Source: Sphingobium sp. V4
Lineage (GTDB): Bacteria; Pseudomonadota; Alphaproteobacteria; Sphingomonadales; Sphingomonadaceae
Direction of reading: 5' to 3'
NCBI RefSeq assembly: GCF_029590555.1
Contig: NZ_CP081001.1
Coordinates: forward strand, 248,001-312,000
Length of the DNA stretch: 64,000 nucleotides
Positions 19,500 through 28,683 of this stretch are shown here, piece after piece (position 1 is the first letter of the stretch; every line of letters starts with the position of its first letter). Below the pieces are notes generated by a model that was given only the letters and a program-made list of their open reading frames with translations, did not search any database and was not told where the DNA came from. The position numbers and the translations under genes were made by a program.

Positions 19500-20030
19500 C
19501 TATTTTTTGCGACGCAATATAAGATAGATGGCGCCGTCGCCGCCATGGCGCGGATGGGCGATCCGGACGCTGGCAATACGGTCCGCATAGGGGCTGGTTT
19601 CCAGCCAGTGGCCGATTTCTCCCCGGATGGCGCCGCGCCGTGCCGTGCCTGCTCCACCCGCATTTTTGGGTGGCTTTCCGGTTACGACCAACATGATGCG
19701 GGCATCCTGGGCCAGCGCCTGGGCCAGCGCCTGGTTAAGCCTGTTGTGCGCTGCGGCGAGACTGTGGCCGTGCAGGTCGATGCTCATTTCGGGGGTCAGG
19801 CTGCCGCTACGGATTCGGCGTTCCCAGCTTGAATCGAGCGTGGCGGCGGGCGTCGCGACGGGCTTGGCCGGGGTGGCGGGGCGGAGCGGCGGCGTTAACC
19901 CTATTTTCGGTGTCGGCGTGGGCGTGGCGACCGGCGCCGGCCGTCGCTGGCCCGGCCGCAGCGGCCGTACCGATCGTGTCAGCGCGTCCCAGAGCGCCTC
20001 TTCATCGATTGTGAGACGGCGCCGGACCAT
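19500..20030 (-). CDS. Smr/MutS2-type endonuclease domain protein
   Basis: A 176-residue protein from the ATG at 20030, 10 bp after the mltA stop. Residues about 1-85 are a Pro/Ala-rich linker with a basic start (MVRRRLTIDEEALWDALT). The C-terminal Smr domain carries the IDLHGHSLAAA motif and VVTGKPPKNAGGAG with GEIGHWL. Smr domains nick DNA or RNA; stand-alone versions like this are widespread in Alphaproteobacteria downstream of mltA. Its exact substrate is unknown. Confidence 0.9.
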   Translation of the reverse strand: MVRRRLTIDEEALWDALTRSVRPLRPGQRRPAPVATPTPTPKIGLTPPLRPATPAKPVATPAATLDSSWERRIRSGSLTPEMSIDLHGHSLAAAHNRLNQALAQALAQDARIMLVVTGKPPKNAGGAGTARRGAIRGEIGHWLETSPYADRIASVRIAHPRHGGDGAIYLILRRKK

Positions 20031-20040
20031 GGCCCGACCG

Positions 20041-21288
20041 TCAGGGGCGCGCGAGCCGCGCCGCCGATCCGATCGGCAGCAGGATGAGGGCGCTGCCCCG
20101 CGCCGACATGCCCCCGGCGATACCGCGCGCCCGCGCGCCTGCGCCCCAGAAGCTGTCAAAGCGGTTGGCGCCCTTGATCGCCCCGCCCGTATCCTGCGCG
20201 ATCCAGATGCCATTGGGTTCGGCCCGGTCGAGCGAGAGCAGCACCGGTGCGCCCAGCGGAATGAATTTCGGGTCGGCCGCGACTGTCGCTTCCGGCGTCA
20301 CCGGCACGCCGAGCGCGCCCAGTGGCCCGGCGCCGGTCAGTTCGCGGAAGAAGACGAAGCTCTTATTCTCGTTCATGATCGCGGCGCCCTCGACGGGGTT
20401 GGCGCGCAGCCAGGCCATGATGTCCTGCATCGACCCGGCCTGAATCAGGCCGCGATCCTTCATCAGCTTGCCGATACCGGTATAGTCGCGGCCATTCTGT
20501 CCGTCATAGCCGATACGCATGACGCCGCCGTCTGGCAGGTTCAGCCGGCCGCTCCCCTGCACCTGGAGAAAGAAGAATTCCACCGGATCGGCGGCCCAGG
20601 CCAGTTCCAGCCCGCGCCCCGCGAGCGATCCGGCCACTATCCGGCTGCGCTCGTCATAGGGGATGAACTTCGTCCCTTGCACCTTGCCCCGGATCGACTT
20701 GCCTTTCAGGCTCTCGCTGAACTGGCCGAGATCGACATCGATGAGGTCGGTCGGACGGCGATAGATGGGCACGTCATAGCCGGGCTGGCGGACGCGCGAT
20801 CCGCTGATCTCCGGCTCATAATAGCCGGTGACGAAGGCCGTGCCCTCGCCCACCTGCACCGCTTCGAAATAGCGGGAGAAAAATTCGCTGGCTGAGGCTT
20901 CGGGCCAGCTCGATGCGGCGGCGCAGCTATTGTTCCAGTCGGCCCCCCTGGTCAGGCCGCTCTGGTCGGTGCGGCGCATCAGCGTCGGGCAGGACAGGCG
21001 GAAGGCCTGGAGCGCGAGGCGGGCACGCTCGCCCGAGGGTATCAGTCCGGCAATGTCCGGACCCTTCGTCACGCCCAGTCCGGCGGCGGTGCTCTGGTCA
21101 AGCGCTGGTTCGACAGGCGGTTGGACCGGCAGGGCAGGGCGGGGGGTAGCGGGACTGGGGCGGGTTGCCGTCTCGCCGGAAGGTCGTGTCGGCGCCGGAC
21201 CGCCGGCGGACGGAGGGATCACGCCGCCCGCGCAGGCCGACAGCAACAGTGCTGCGGCCAGTACGCCGCCCGATTGCCGGAAATTCAT
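20041..21288 (-). CDS. mltA: Membrane-bound lytic murein transglycosylase A
   Basis: A 415-residue lipoprotein. The ATG at 21288 gives a signal with lipobox LLSAC (MNFRQSGGVLAAALLLSAC). A Pro/Thr-rich linker follows, then the MltA double-psi-barrel and 3D domain: FVTGYYEPEISGSR, FFFLQVQGSGRLNLPDGGVMRIGYDGQNGRDYTGIG and the C-terminal WIAQDTGGAIKGANRFDSFWGAG with the catalytic aspartate region. It cleaves peptidoglycan to 1,6-anhydro-muropeptides. It lies in a Tim44-like - mltA - smr operon. Confidence 0.95.
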   Translation of the reverse strand: MNFRQSGGVLAAALLLSACAGGVIPPSAGGPAPTRPSGETATRPSPATPRPALPVQPPVEPALDQSTAAGLGVTKGPDIAGLIPSGERARLALQAFRLSCPTLMRRTDQSGLTRGADWNNSCAAASSWPEASASEFFSRYFEAVQVGEGTAFVTGYYEPEISGSRVRQPGYDVPIYRRPTDLIDVDLGQFSESLKGKSIRGKVQGTKFIPYDERSRIVAGSLAGRGLELAWAADPVEFFFLQVQGSGRLNLPDGGVMRIGYDGQNGRDYTGIGKLMKDRGLIQAGSMQDIMAWLRANPVEGAAIMNENKSFVFFRELTGAGPLGALGVPVTPEATVAADPKFIPLGAPVLLSLDRAEPNGIWIAQDTGGAIKGANRFDSFWGAGARARGIAGGMSARGSALILLPIGSAARLARP

Positions 21289-21307
21289 GCCCCGATCGCG
21301 CCCCAGA

Positions 21308-22012
21308 TCACGCTTCGTCGGTTTCGCTGAGCTTCCAGTTCGGGTCCGCGCTGCGAATGTCGCGGCTGAAGGTCCAGATGTCCTTGGTGCCGATCGCATC
21401 GGTCAGCGAGCCGGCGACGACATTGCCGTCCTTGTCGCGCGTGACGGCGGCGATGTCCGCTTCGAAGCGCAGCGCCACCTCGGCGATGCGGTCCTTGATC
21501 GACGCCTCGACGATCTGCACCTTCTCGATCCGCACCAGCCGATTGTCGAGGACATGGCCCTGCGCCGCGCGCGCGGCGATCGCTTCCTCGAAGGAAGCGA
21601 GCACGTCGGTGTCGCACAGCCAGGCCAGTTCGTCGCGGTCGCCGCGCCAGAAAGCCTCCAGCACCATCCGGTAGGCGCTCTTGGCGCCCTCCACGAACTG
21701 GGGCACGTCGAAGCTGCGATCGGCGGCGATCAGCGCGCGCACGCCCGTTTCCGCGCCCGGCGCGATCAGCCCTTCGGCCAGCCGCACCGAATCACCGCTA
21801 TTCTGCGCGACCGGGCCGGGTTGCAGCACCGTCACCTTGGCGCGATCCTCCGCCGGGCGCAGTGCAGGCTCCTGTTCGTGCCCGGTACGCTTGCCCAGCA
21901 CAGAATAGAGCCGCAGGGCCAGGAAGCCGGCGATCATGGCGAGGATGACGATCACATACACGGGGGCTAATACCCTTTGTTCAAAATCAGGTTCCATCGA
22001 CAACATAGGCAT
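21308..22012 (-). CDS. Tim44/TimA family membrane-anchored protein
   Basis: A 234-residue protein. A single N-terminal transmembrane helix (VLAPVYVIVILAMIAGFLALRLYSVLGKRTG) is followed by a linker and a Tim44-like C-terminal domain (FVEGAKSAYRMVLEAFWRGDRDELAWLCDTDVLASFEEAIAARAAQG, then DIWTFSRDIRSADPNWKL). Bacterial homologues are thought to act in membrane-protein homeostasis. Three ATGs in the first six codons make the exact start uncertain. It is divergent from secB. Confidence 0.85.
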   Translation of the reverse strand: MPMLSMEPDFEQRVLAPVYVIVILAMIAGFLALRLYSVLGKRTGHEQEPALRPAEDRAKVTVLQPGPVAQNSGDSVRLAEGLIAPGAETGVRALIAADRSFDVPQFVEGAKSAYRMVLEAFWRGDRDELAWLCDTDVLASFEEAIAARAAQGHVLDNRLVRIEKVQIVEASIKDRIAEVALRFEADIAAVTRDKDGNVVAGSLTDAIGTKDIWTFSRDIRSADPNWKLSETDEA

Positions 22013-22146
22013 GTTTGCCCGCAACTTCAAATGGCGGGTTGACGGCGGCGCCATTGCCCTCCTCCAGCGCCCCTGCTAAGCGCGCGGGTCATCATATTCC
22101 GGGGGCGAGCCGCCGCCGGCCAACAGGGAAAGTCAAGGTAGAGAGC

Positions 22147-22653
22147 ATGGCCGACGAAGCCGACACCAGCACCACCATCAACGTCCAGCCCAATGGCGCC
22201 GACACCGCGCCGCAGATCGCGCTGATCAGCCAATATGTGAAGGATCTCTCCTTCGAAAACCCCAACGCGCCCGCCGTCTACCAGTGGCCGGACCAGCCGC
22301 AGATCGACGTCCAGTTCAACATCGGCGCCGACCGCGTGGGTGAGGAAGTGTTGGAAATCGCGCTGAAGATCGACGTTAAGGCGGTTGCGCCGCAGGGCAC
22401 CGCCTTCGCCGTCGAGCTGCTCTATGCGGCGCTGTTCGGGATGCGCAACGTGCCCGAGGATCAGGTCCAGCCCTTCATGCTGGCCGAAGCGCCGCGCCTC
22501 ATCTTCCCCTTTGCCCGCCGCGTGCTGGCTGATGCGATCCGCGACGGGGGCTTCCCGCCGCTGCTGCTCGAGCCGATCGACTTCGGCGCGCTCTACCTGC
22601 AACAGGCGCAACAGATGGAAGCGACCGCAGGCGAGCCGGCCGGTCACGCCTGA
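22147..22653 (+). CDS. secB: Protein-export chaperone SecB
   Basis: A 168-residue acidic chaperone beginning MADEADTST. The core ISQYVKDLSFENPNAPAVYQW, YAALFGMRNVPEDQVQPFMLAEAPRLIFPFARR and FPPLLLEPIDFGALYLQQ are hallmark SecB blocks. It binds unfolded preproteins and delivers them to SecA for the Sec translocon. The start at 22147 follows GTAGAGAGC. It is divergent from the Tim44-like gene, as in other Alphaproteobacteria. Confidence 0.97.
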   Translation: MADEADTSTTINVQPNGADTAPQIALISQYVKDLSFENPNAPAVYQWPDQPQIDVQFNIGADRVGEEVLEIALKIDVKAVAPQGTAFAVELLYAALFGMRNVPEDQVQPFMLAEAPRLIFPFARRVLADAIRDGGFPPLLLEPIDFGALYLQQAQQMEATAGEPAGHA

Positions 22654-22714
22654 TATAAGGATGTCCCTGGCCTTCGTTCGCCCTGTTCAGGCGAGCCACG
22701 CGTCTCGCCCGAAT

Positions 22715-22758
22715 GTCGAAGCGTCGCTCTTTCTTGAAGAAAAGAAAAGGGCTTCGAC
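22715..22758. repeat. Intergenic hairpin of the TTCGACAAGCTC type
   Basis: GTCGAAGC (22715-22722) pairs with GCTTCGAC (22751-22758), with CTTTCTT/AAGAAAAG extending the stem. Flanking CGTTCGCC and GGGCCGAACG are also inverted. It fills the secB-murJ gap and resembles the dispersed intergenic repeats of sphingomonads. Confidence 0.6.
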
Positions 22759-22791
22759 AAGCTCGGGCCGAACGGGGGAAGGGATCATTTG

Positions 22792-24369
22792 ATGAAACTC
22801 GTCCGCGCTCTCGGTTCGGTCGGCGGGCTGACGCTGGCCAGCCGCATCCTGGCGCTAGTGCGCGATTCGCTCGCGGCGCGTTATGTCGGCGCGGGCTTCG
22901 CGTCGGACGCGTTCAACGGCGTCGCCTTCCGCCTGCCCAACATGTTCCGCGCGCTCTTCGCTGAGGGCGCCTTCGCCGCCGCCTTTGTGCCATTGTTCAA
23001 CCGCAAGGCGGCAGGGGAGGGCGGGCTGCCCGCCGGCTTCCATTTCGCCGAGCGCGCGCTGGCGGTACTGCTGCCGGTCCTGATCCTGTTCACCGCGATC
23101 CTGATCGCCGCCGCCTGGCCCGTGACCTGGGCGCTCTCGGGCGGCTTTTCGCGCCAGAATCCAAGCGCCGAGCAATTCGCCTTCGCTGTCGCCCTCTCGC
23201 GCATCACCATCCCCTATCTGGCGCTCATCAGCCTCGCCTCGCTGCTGGGCGGCATCCTCAATTCGCTCGACAAATTCTGGGTCAACGCCGCCGCCCCGAT
23301 CCTGCTCAACCTCAGCATGATCGCGGGCCTGTGGCTGTTCCACGGCGCGGACGAATATGAGACGGCGCGAGTGCAGGCGATGTCGGTGACGATCGGCGGC
23401 GCGCTGCAACTGCTGTGGCTGATCTGGGCGTGCCGGCGCGCGGGCGTGTCGATGAAGCTGCGGCGGCCGCGCCTCGACGCCGACGTGAAGCAATTGCTCC
23501 GCCTGATCGTTCCTGCCGCCGCCGGGGCGGGCGCGTCGCAGATCAACCTGCTGATCTCCACCGCGCTGTCGGGCTGGCTGCTCGCCTCAGGCTCCATCAC
23601 CTATATCTATTATGCCGATCGCCTGAACCAGTTGCCGCTGGGCCTGATCGGTATCGGCCTTGGCACCATCCTCCTCCCCACGATCTCGCGCATGTTGTCG
23701 AAGGGCGAGGAGCAGGCGGCGATGGAGACGCAGAATCGCGGCATCGAACTCGCCTTGTTCCTGACCCTGCCCGCCACCGTGGCATTCCTGGTCGTGGCGG
23801 AGCCGATCGTGCGCGGCCTGTTCCAATATGGCCGTTTCACGCCCGAGGATGCGATGCGCTGCGGCTGGGCGCTGTCGGCCTTCTCGATCGGCCTGCCCTC
23901 CTATGTCCTGGTGAAGGTGCTGACACCCGGCTATTATGCGCGCGGTGATACGAAGACGCCGGTGCGCTTTGCGATGGTCTCGATCGTCATCAACATCGTC
24001 GGGAACCTCGCGATGATCCCCACCCTCGGCCATATCGGGCCGCCGCTCGCCACCGCCTTGTCCTCCACCGTCAATGTCGCGATGCTCTATGCGACGCTGG
24101 TGAAGCGCGGTCATTTCGCGGCCGATGCCGGGTTGCGCCGGCGTATTCCCCGCCTCGCCCTCGCTGCGCTCATCATGGGCGGCGCGCTGTGGGCGGGGGA
24201 GGGGCTGCTCGACCCCTGGCTGACCGGCGCCATGCTCCAGCGTTATGTGGCGCTCGCCTTGCTCGTCGGCGCGGGCGTGACGCTTTACGGGCTGGCGTCC
24301 TTCATCACGGGCGCCTATCGGCTCTCCGACATCAAGGCGCTTATGCGCCGCAAACACGCAACCTCATAA
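22792..24369 (+). CDS. murJ: Lipid II flippase MurJ
   Basis: A 525-residue polytopic membrane protein of the MOP superfamily with about 14 helices. The N-terminus MKLVRALGSVGGLTLASRILALVRDSLAARYVGAG and the motifs NMFRALFAEGAFAAAFVPLF and SQINLLISTALSGWL are typical MurJ/MviN. It translocates lipid II across the inner membrane for peptidoglycan synthesis. The ATG at 22792 follows GGGAAGGGA; an in-frame TTG sits one codon earlier. It lies 15 bp upstream of trpS. Confidence 0.95.
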   Translation: MKLVRALGSVGGLTLASRILALVRDSLAARYVGAGFASDAFNGVAFRLPNMFRALFAEGAFAAAFVPLFNRKAAGEGGLPAGFHFAERALAVLLPVLILFTAILIAAAWPVTWALSGGFSRQNPSAEQFAFAVALSRITIPYLALISLASLLGGILNSLDKFWVNAAAPILLNLSMIAGLWLFHGADEYETARVQAMSVTIGGALQLLWLIWACRRAGVSMKLRRPRLDADVKQLLRLIVPAAAGAGASQINLLISTALSGWLLASGSITYIYYADRLNQLPLGLIGIGLGTILLPTISRMLSKGEEQAAMETQNRGIELALFLTLPATVAFLVVAEPIVRGLFQYGRFTPEDAMRCGWALSAFSIGLPSYVLVKVLTPGYYARGDTKTPVRFAMVSIVINIVGNLAMIPTLGHIGPPLATALSSTVNVAMLYATLVKRGHFAADAGLRRRIPRLALAALIMGGALWAGEGLLDPWLTGAMLQRYVALALLVGAGVTLYGLASFITGAYRLSDIKALMRRKHATS

Positions 24370-24384
24370 GAACGGATCAGTCAC

Positions 24385-25422
24385 ATGCGCGTCCTTTCCG
24401 GCATCCAGCCGACCGGCAATCTGCACCTGGGCAACTACCTCGGCGCGATCCGCAACTGGGTGCGGATGCAGGATGAGATGGACAGCGGGGCGGCCAACAC
24501 GGACACGCCGACGAAAACGCCGGGCCAGTGCTTCTTCTTCCTCGCCGACATGCATTCCATCACCGTGCATGAAGGACGCGAGCAGCGCATCCGCAACGTC
24601 CGCGACATGGCCGCCGCTCTGGTCGCCGCCGGGATCGACCCCGATCGCTCGGTCCTGTTCAACCAGGCGCGCGTGCCGGCCCATGCGGAACTCTGCTGGC
24701 TGCTGAACGGCACGGCGCGCATCGGCTGGCTCAACCGCATGACCCAGTTCAAGGACAAGGTCGGCAAGGACCGCGAGGGCGCCTCGATCGGCCTGTTCGT
24801 CTATCCGGTGCTCCAGGCGGCCGACATATTGCTCTACAACGCGACCCATGTGCCGGTGGGCGAGGACCAGAAACAGCATCTGGAGCTGGCGCGCGACATC
24901 GCGACCAAGTTCAACACCGATTTCGGGGTCGAGTTGTTCACGCTGCCCGACCCGATCATTCCGAAGGAATCGGCGCGGATCATGTCCTTCCGCGACGGCA
25001 CCGCGAAAATGTCCAAGTCCGACCCGAGCGACATGAGCCGCATCAACCTGACCGATGACGATGACGCCATCATGCAGAAGGTGAAGAAGGCCAAGACCGA
25101 TCCCGAACCGCTGCCCGAAACGGCGGAAGGGCTGGCGGGCCGCCCGGAAGCGAACAATCTGGTCGGCATCTTCGCCACCCTGCGCGGCACCACGCCGGAC
25201 GCGGTCTGCGCCGAGTTTGCGGGCAAGGGCTTCGGCGCGTTCAAGCCGGCGCTGGGCGAATTGCTGGTCGAGACGCTGCGCCCGATTCGCGAGCGCTTCC
25301 TGGAATTGCGCACTGACGACGCGGCGCTGGACGCGATCCTGGACAAGGGCGCGGCCAAGGCGGCGGCGGCGGCCGAGCCGACGCTGCGCGCGGCCTATGA
25401 CGCGATGGGCCTGATGCGCTGA
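24385..25422 (+). CDS. trpS: Tryptophanyl-tRNA synthetase
   Basis: A 345-residue class I aminoacyl-tRNA synthetase charging tRNA-Trp. The HIGH-equivalent TGNLHLGNY is at the N-terminus and KMSKS is at residues 208-212 (AKMSKSDPSD). VGEDQKQHLELARDIATKFN is the typical ATP/Trp site. It is cotranscribed with murJ (15-bp gap), an arrangement seen widely in Alphaproteobacteria. Confidence 0.97.
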   Translation: MRVLSGIQPTGNLHLGNYLGAIRNWVRMQDEMDSGAANTDTPTKTPGQCFFFLADMHSITVHEGREQRIRNVRDMAAALVAAGIDPDRSVLFNQARVPAHAELCWLLNGTARIGWLNRMTQFKDKVGKDREGASIGLFVYPVLQAADILLYNATHVPVGEDQKQHLELARDIATKFNTDFGVELFTLPDPIIPKESARIMSFRDGTAKMSKSDPSDMSRINLTDDDDAIMQKVKKAKTDPEPLPETAEGLAGRPEANNLVGIFATLRGTTPDAVCAEFAGKGFGAFKPALGELLVETLRPIRERFLELRTDDAALDAILDKGAAKAAAAAEPTLRAAYDAMGLMR

Positions 25423-25629
25423 TAACGAAGGGGCAGGCGCGCGCGCGAAAAGGGCGCGCCCCACGTCTGCCCGGTACGGGTTCGGTCTCCGGGCGTCGTC
25501 CTTGAGGGCGAGAACATGGTTTGCGCCCATTCGGTCCGATCGTGCGTTCAAACGATGTTCAGTTGCCTTTTGCTAGCGAAGGGCGCAAGAATGAACCCAG
25601 GCTCAACGCCTGTCACAGGACGCAGAAAA

Positions 25630-26280
25630 ATGACCCGTTTCAAGATGTTCGGCCTGATTGCAGCGCCCGCACTGGCGCTGGTGGCGTTGTCGGGCTGCGC
25701 CACGTCGTTCAAGGCTGATGTCGCCCGTTTCCAGCAACTCCCCGCCCCGGCAGGCCAGAGCTATACCGTCGTCGCCGACGATCCCCGGCTCGCCGGCGGA
25801 CTGGAGTTCGCCCATTATGCCGATCTGGTCGGGCAGCGCCTGACCCAGACCGGCTATGTTCCCGCCAGCGACCCGGCGCGTGCCGACCTGATCGTCCGGG
25901 TCGCCTATGATGTCGACAATGGTCGCGAGAAGGTCCGCTCTTCCGGCTTTGGTGGTGATCCCTTCATGTATGGCGGCGGCTGGGGCTGGCGCGGCCGCTG
26001 GGGCCGCCCCTGGGGCTATGGCTTCTATGATCCGTGGCTGTTTGGCGGCGCGGGCTATAATGACGTGTCGAGCTACACTGTCTACACCAGCGACCTCAGC
26101 GTGAAGATCGACCGCGCGGCTGATAATCGGCGTCTGTTCGAAGGCAAGGCGAGCGCCCAGTCGCTGTCGAACAAGCTGACCTATCTGGTTCCGAACCTGA
26201 TCGACGCGATGTTCACCAACTTCCCCGGCCAGAATGGGGAAAATGTGAAGATCACGCTGCCGCCCGAAAAGAAGGGCTGA
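25630..26280 (+). CDS. DUF4136 family lipoprotein
   Basis: A 216-residue protein. The ATG at 25630 gives a lipoprotein signal (MTRFKMFGLIAAPALALVALSGC, lipobox LSGC). The mature domain has ADVARFQQLPAP, QRLTQTGYVPASDPARADLIVRVAYDV and a Gly/Trp/Arg-rich segment (GGGWGWRGRWGRPWGYG), then VKIDRAADNRRLFEGKASAQS, matching DUF4136. It is probably an outer-membrane-anchored envelope protein. A strong terminator follows at 26327-26356. Confidence 0.88.
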   Translation: MTRFKMFGLIAAPALALVALSGCATSFKADVARFQQLPAPAGQSYTVVADDPRLAGGLEFAHYADLVGQRLTQTGYVPASDPARADLIVRVAYDVDNGREKVRSSGFGGDPFMYGGGWGWRGRWGRPWGYGFYDPWLFGGAGYNDVSSYTVYTSDLSVKIDRAADNRRLFEGKASAQSLSNKLTYLVPNLIDAMFTNFPGQNGENVKITLPPEKKG

Positions 26281-26326
26281 CAGACAAAGCGTACAAGGGG
26301 CGGCTCCCGGCCAGACCCTGACATGA

Positions 26327-26356
26327 CCCGGCGCTTCGGCAGGAGCGCCGGGTTTT
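26327..26356 (+). terminator. Intrinsic terminator of the DUF4136 gene
   Basis: CCCGGCGCT (26327-26335) pairs with AGCGCCGGG (26344-26352), followed by TTTTCTTT. Confidence 0.9.
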
Positions 26357-26524
26357 CTTTCGGGATCGCCGTGTCGTTTCGCGGCGCGCGGGTGAACGGC
26401 TGTTTGGGGTGGGGAGCGGACTGTCAGGTTGCGGTGAAAGTCCGAGCCGTTTTACACGAAACTGCTATGAATATGGCTTCGATATTGCTCGGCAGAATGG
26501 CATTTTGTGATGGAGAGGCATCCT

Positions 26525-26803
26525 ATGCCGATCGGCTTCTTTTTGTTTGGTGCCCTCGCGTTTCTGGCGGTCTATTTTGGTATTGCTAGCAATATTGCGA
26601 GGAATCGTGCATGGAAAGTCGGGGCACTCTGCGTCCTCGTCCCAGCCGTTGTTGGCTCTTCGTATCTGCTTGTTTTGTATACTAACTACGGCAGCGGACG
26701 TGGTGTGTTCGGGCTTGCTATTGTAATTGTGCTTGGTCTGGGCGGCCCTGTATCTCTGTATGGTGTGGGGCTTCTTATTCGAGCTATCAGTTTGCCGAGA
26801 TAG
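26525..26803 (+). CDS. Small three-helix membrane protein, hypothetical
   Basis: A 92-residue hydrophobic protein. The ATG at 26525 is favoured over 26510 because GGAGAGG lies 7 bases upstream. Three predicted transmembrane segments: IGFFLFGALAFLAVYFGIA, VGALCVLVPAVVGSSYLLVLY and VFGLAIVIVLGLGGPVSLYGVGLLI. The gene and its flanks (26460-26880) are clearly AT-richer than the surrounding genome, which suggests acquisition. No family is recognised. Confidence 0.65.
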   Translation: MPIGFFLFGALAFLAVYFGIASNIARNRAWKVGALCVLVPAVVGSSYLLVLYTNYGSGRGVFGLAIVIVLGLGGPVSLYGVGLLIRAISLPR

Positions 26804-26888
26804 CTTCCAAAGTCCGCTTGCGGGCAATCCTCATAGACTCGTGAGTGTCCATTTTTGGTCGCTTCCAGACTGTCCCGATGCTGCGGCA

Positions 26889-28298
26889 CTAAACCCGCCG
26901 GAACGGATAGGGCGCGATCGTGCGTTCGTAGCTGTGCAGGTCCAGCGCGCGCGTCACCGGCGGCAGCGCCCGGTCGGGGCAGTCGCGCCGCTCGCACAAA
27001 TGGCATGTGGGGCCGACGCCGGTCGCCTCGTCCTTCTCTGTGTCGAGCCCGTCGGCGTGGACGATGCGTCCGGCATGTTTGGCCTCGCACCCCAGCGCGA
27101 TCACCGGGCTTGCCCGGCCGCCGTCCGGCCGATGGGGCAGCGCCATGGCCAGCGTGACGAAGCGGCGGCCGTCCAGCGTCTCGATCAACTGCGTTTCGAC
27201 CCGGTCCGGTGCGCGCGCGTCGCACGCGTCCCAGCGCGGGCACAGGCCGCCATAGCGGGCGAAGGGCCATGCCTCGCCGTCGAAGCGCTTGGAGATGATG
27301 CCGGCGCGGTCGATCCGGACCATGAAGAAGGGGATGCCGCGCGCGCCGGTGCGGTTGAGGCTGGTGAGGCGGTGGGCGACCTGCTCGGTGGACATGCCGA
27401 ACCGGTCGCGCAGCAGGGCGATGTCGTGGCGGCCCTGTTCGGCCGCCTGGCGGAAGCGGTCATAGGGCATGAGGAGCGCGGCGGCGGCATAGTTGGTGAG
27501 CGCGATGCTGGCGAGGCGGCGGCTGTCCTCGTCGGGCGGCGCGGCGCGGGCGATCTGTGCCGCGATCGAATCGGCCAGTTCCTGCGCGCACAGATGGTAG
27601 GCGATGGCGAACAGCCGCCCCGAAGCGGGCAGCCGCTCGCTCAGCATCAGCCGTCGCCGGTGCATGTCATAATGGCGCAGCGTTCCCGCCAGCACGTCAC
27701 CCCGCACCAGTTGGACGCTCATGCCGTGCCGATCCTTCAGCCGCGCGCGCAATTCCGCCTGCAACAGTGCCGGATCGTCGGGCAGGCCGGCGGCCAGGCT
27801 TTCCGCGCCCGCGTCGATCTCGGCGAAATGATTGCCCGCGCGCGCGATCGTCTCGCGCAGCCAGTCGACAGGCGCCACCAGCGGGCCGGGGCTGCTGCGG
27901 TCGAGGGCGTCGCCCGGCAGGCGGCGCAGGTCGCTCAGCGCGCGGTAGAAGCGGGCGATCGCCTCGCTGACGCCCGGATAATTTTCCGCCACCTCCAATA
28001 TTTCGTCGCGTGCGATGCCGATGTCGCGGACCAGCGCATCGGACAAAATCTCGCTCAGTTCGCCGGGGCCGCCCTCGGCCGGGGTGGCGGTGAAATCGCG
28101 AATGTCGATGTCATAGGTATTGGCCAGCCGCAGCAGCATCTGCGCGGTCAGCGGGCGCTGGTTGCGCTCCAGATGGTTGAGATAGCTGGGGGATACGCCC
28201 AGTTCCTCCGCCATGCGCGTCTGGTTGAGGCCCAGTTCGCGCCGCAGCACGCGCAGTTTCGGGCCGAGATAGAGTTTGCGATCGGTCAGCTCTGCCAT
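26889..28298 (-). CDS. XRE-family regulator with IrrE-like and DUF2083 domains (short-chain acyl-CoA regulator type)
   Basis: A 469-residue regulator. An N-terminal XRE HTH (residues 9-65: LGPKLRVLRRELGLNQTRMAEELGVSPSYLNHLERNQRPLTAQ) is followed by an ImmA/IrrE-like middle region (LFAIAYHLCAQELADSI..., FRQAAEQGRHDIALLRDRFGMSTEQVAHRLT) and a Cys-rich C-terminal domain (GLCPRWDACDA, GPTCHLCERRDCPDRALP). This is the RamB/ScfR-type family controlling short-chain fatty-acid or propionate metabolism. A 31-bp palindrome just upstream (28301-28331) is a likely autoregulatory site. Confidence 0.88.
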   Translation of the reverse strand: MAELTDRKLYLGPKLRVLRRELGLNQTRMAEELGVSPSYLNHLERNQRPLTAQMLLRLANTYDIDIRDFTATPAEGGPGELSEILSDALVRDIGIARDEILEVAENYPGVSEAIARFYRALSDLRRLPGDALDRSSPGPLVAPVDWLRETIARAGNHFAEIDAGAESLAAGLPDDPALLQAELRARLKDRHGMSVQLVRGDVLAGTLRHYDMHRRRLMLSERLPASGRLFAIAYHLCAQELADSIAAQIARAAPPDEDSRRLASIALTNYAAAALLMPYDRFRQAAEQGRHDIALLRDRFGMSTEQVAHRLTSLNRTGARGIPFFMVRIDRAGIISKRFDGEAWPFARYGGLCPRWDACDARAPDRVETQLIETLDGRRFVTLAMALPHRPDGGRASPVIALGCEAKHAGRIVHADGLDTEKDEATGVGPTCHLCERRDCPDRALPPVTRALDLHSYERTIAPYPFRRV

Positions 28299-28300
28299 AT

Positions 28301-28331
28301 GGTCATAATGTCATAGAATGACAAAATGACC
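28301..28331. promoter_or_regulatory. 31-bp imperfect palindrome, likely operator of the XRE regulator
   Basis: The arms GGTCATAATGTCAT (28301-28314) and AATGACAAAATGACC (28317-28331) are reverse complements with few mismatches, and each arm repeats GTCAT/ATGAC. It begins 3 bp upstream of the regulator start, so binding would block its own transcription. Confidence 0.65.
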
Positions 28332-28439
28332 AAATCTGATTATGACTGGAGGCCACTCATCGGCCTTACGCAAGCGCGTTTGGCTGTCTATTTCGCTGTC
28401 CATAGCCCGATCAATGGGCCAGCGATGAAGGACAAGAGG

Positions 28440-28625
28440 ATGACCACCGATACGATCGAACAGACCCACGGCCACCCCCAGCCCGCTCGCTCCCGTGCGG
28501 TGTTCAGCCAGGAGGATTTCGGCCTGATCCGCACCGCCATCGCCCATTATCTGCGCGAGGTTCAGGACCAGCCGGAATCGGTCAAATATGCCAATCTCTA
28601 TCACCGGCTCGGCCGCGTGGCCTGA
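28440..28625 (+). CDS. Small hypothetical protein
   Basis: A 61-residue protein starting at the ATG at 28440 with AAGGA seven bases upstream; an ATG at 28425 is a weaker alternative. The C-terminal half is helical (SQEDFGLIRTAIAHYLREVQDQPESVKYANLYHRLGRVA) and looks conserved in character. No domain or function is recognised. Confidence 0.65.
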   Translation: MTTDTIEQTHGHPQPARSRAVFSQEDFGLIRTAIAHYLREVQDQPESVKYANLYHRLGRVA

Positions 28626-28683
28626 ACCGTCAAGGCGAGGGGAGGAAGGGCGCGGCGGGCAACCGACCGCGCCCTCACGCTGT

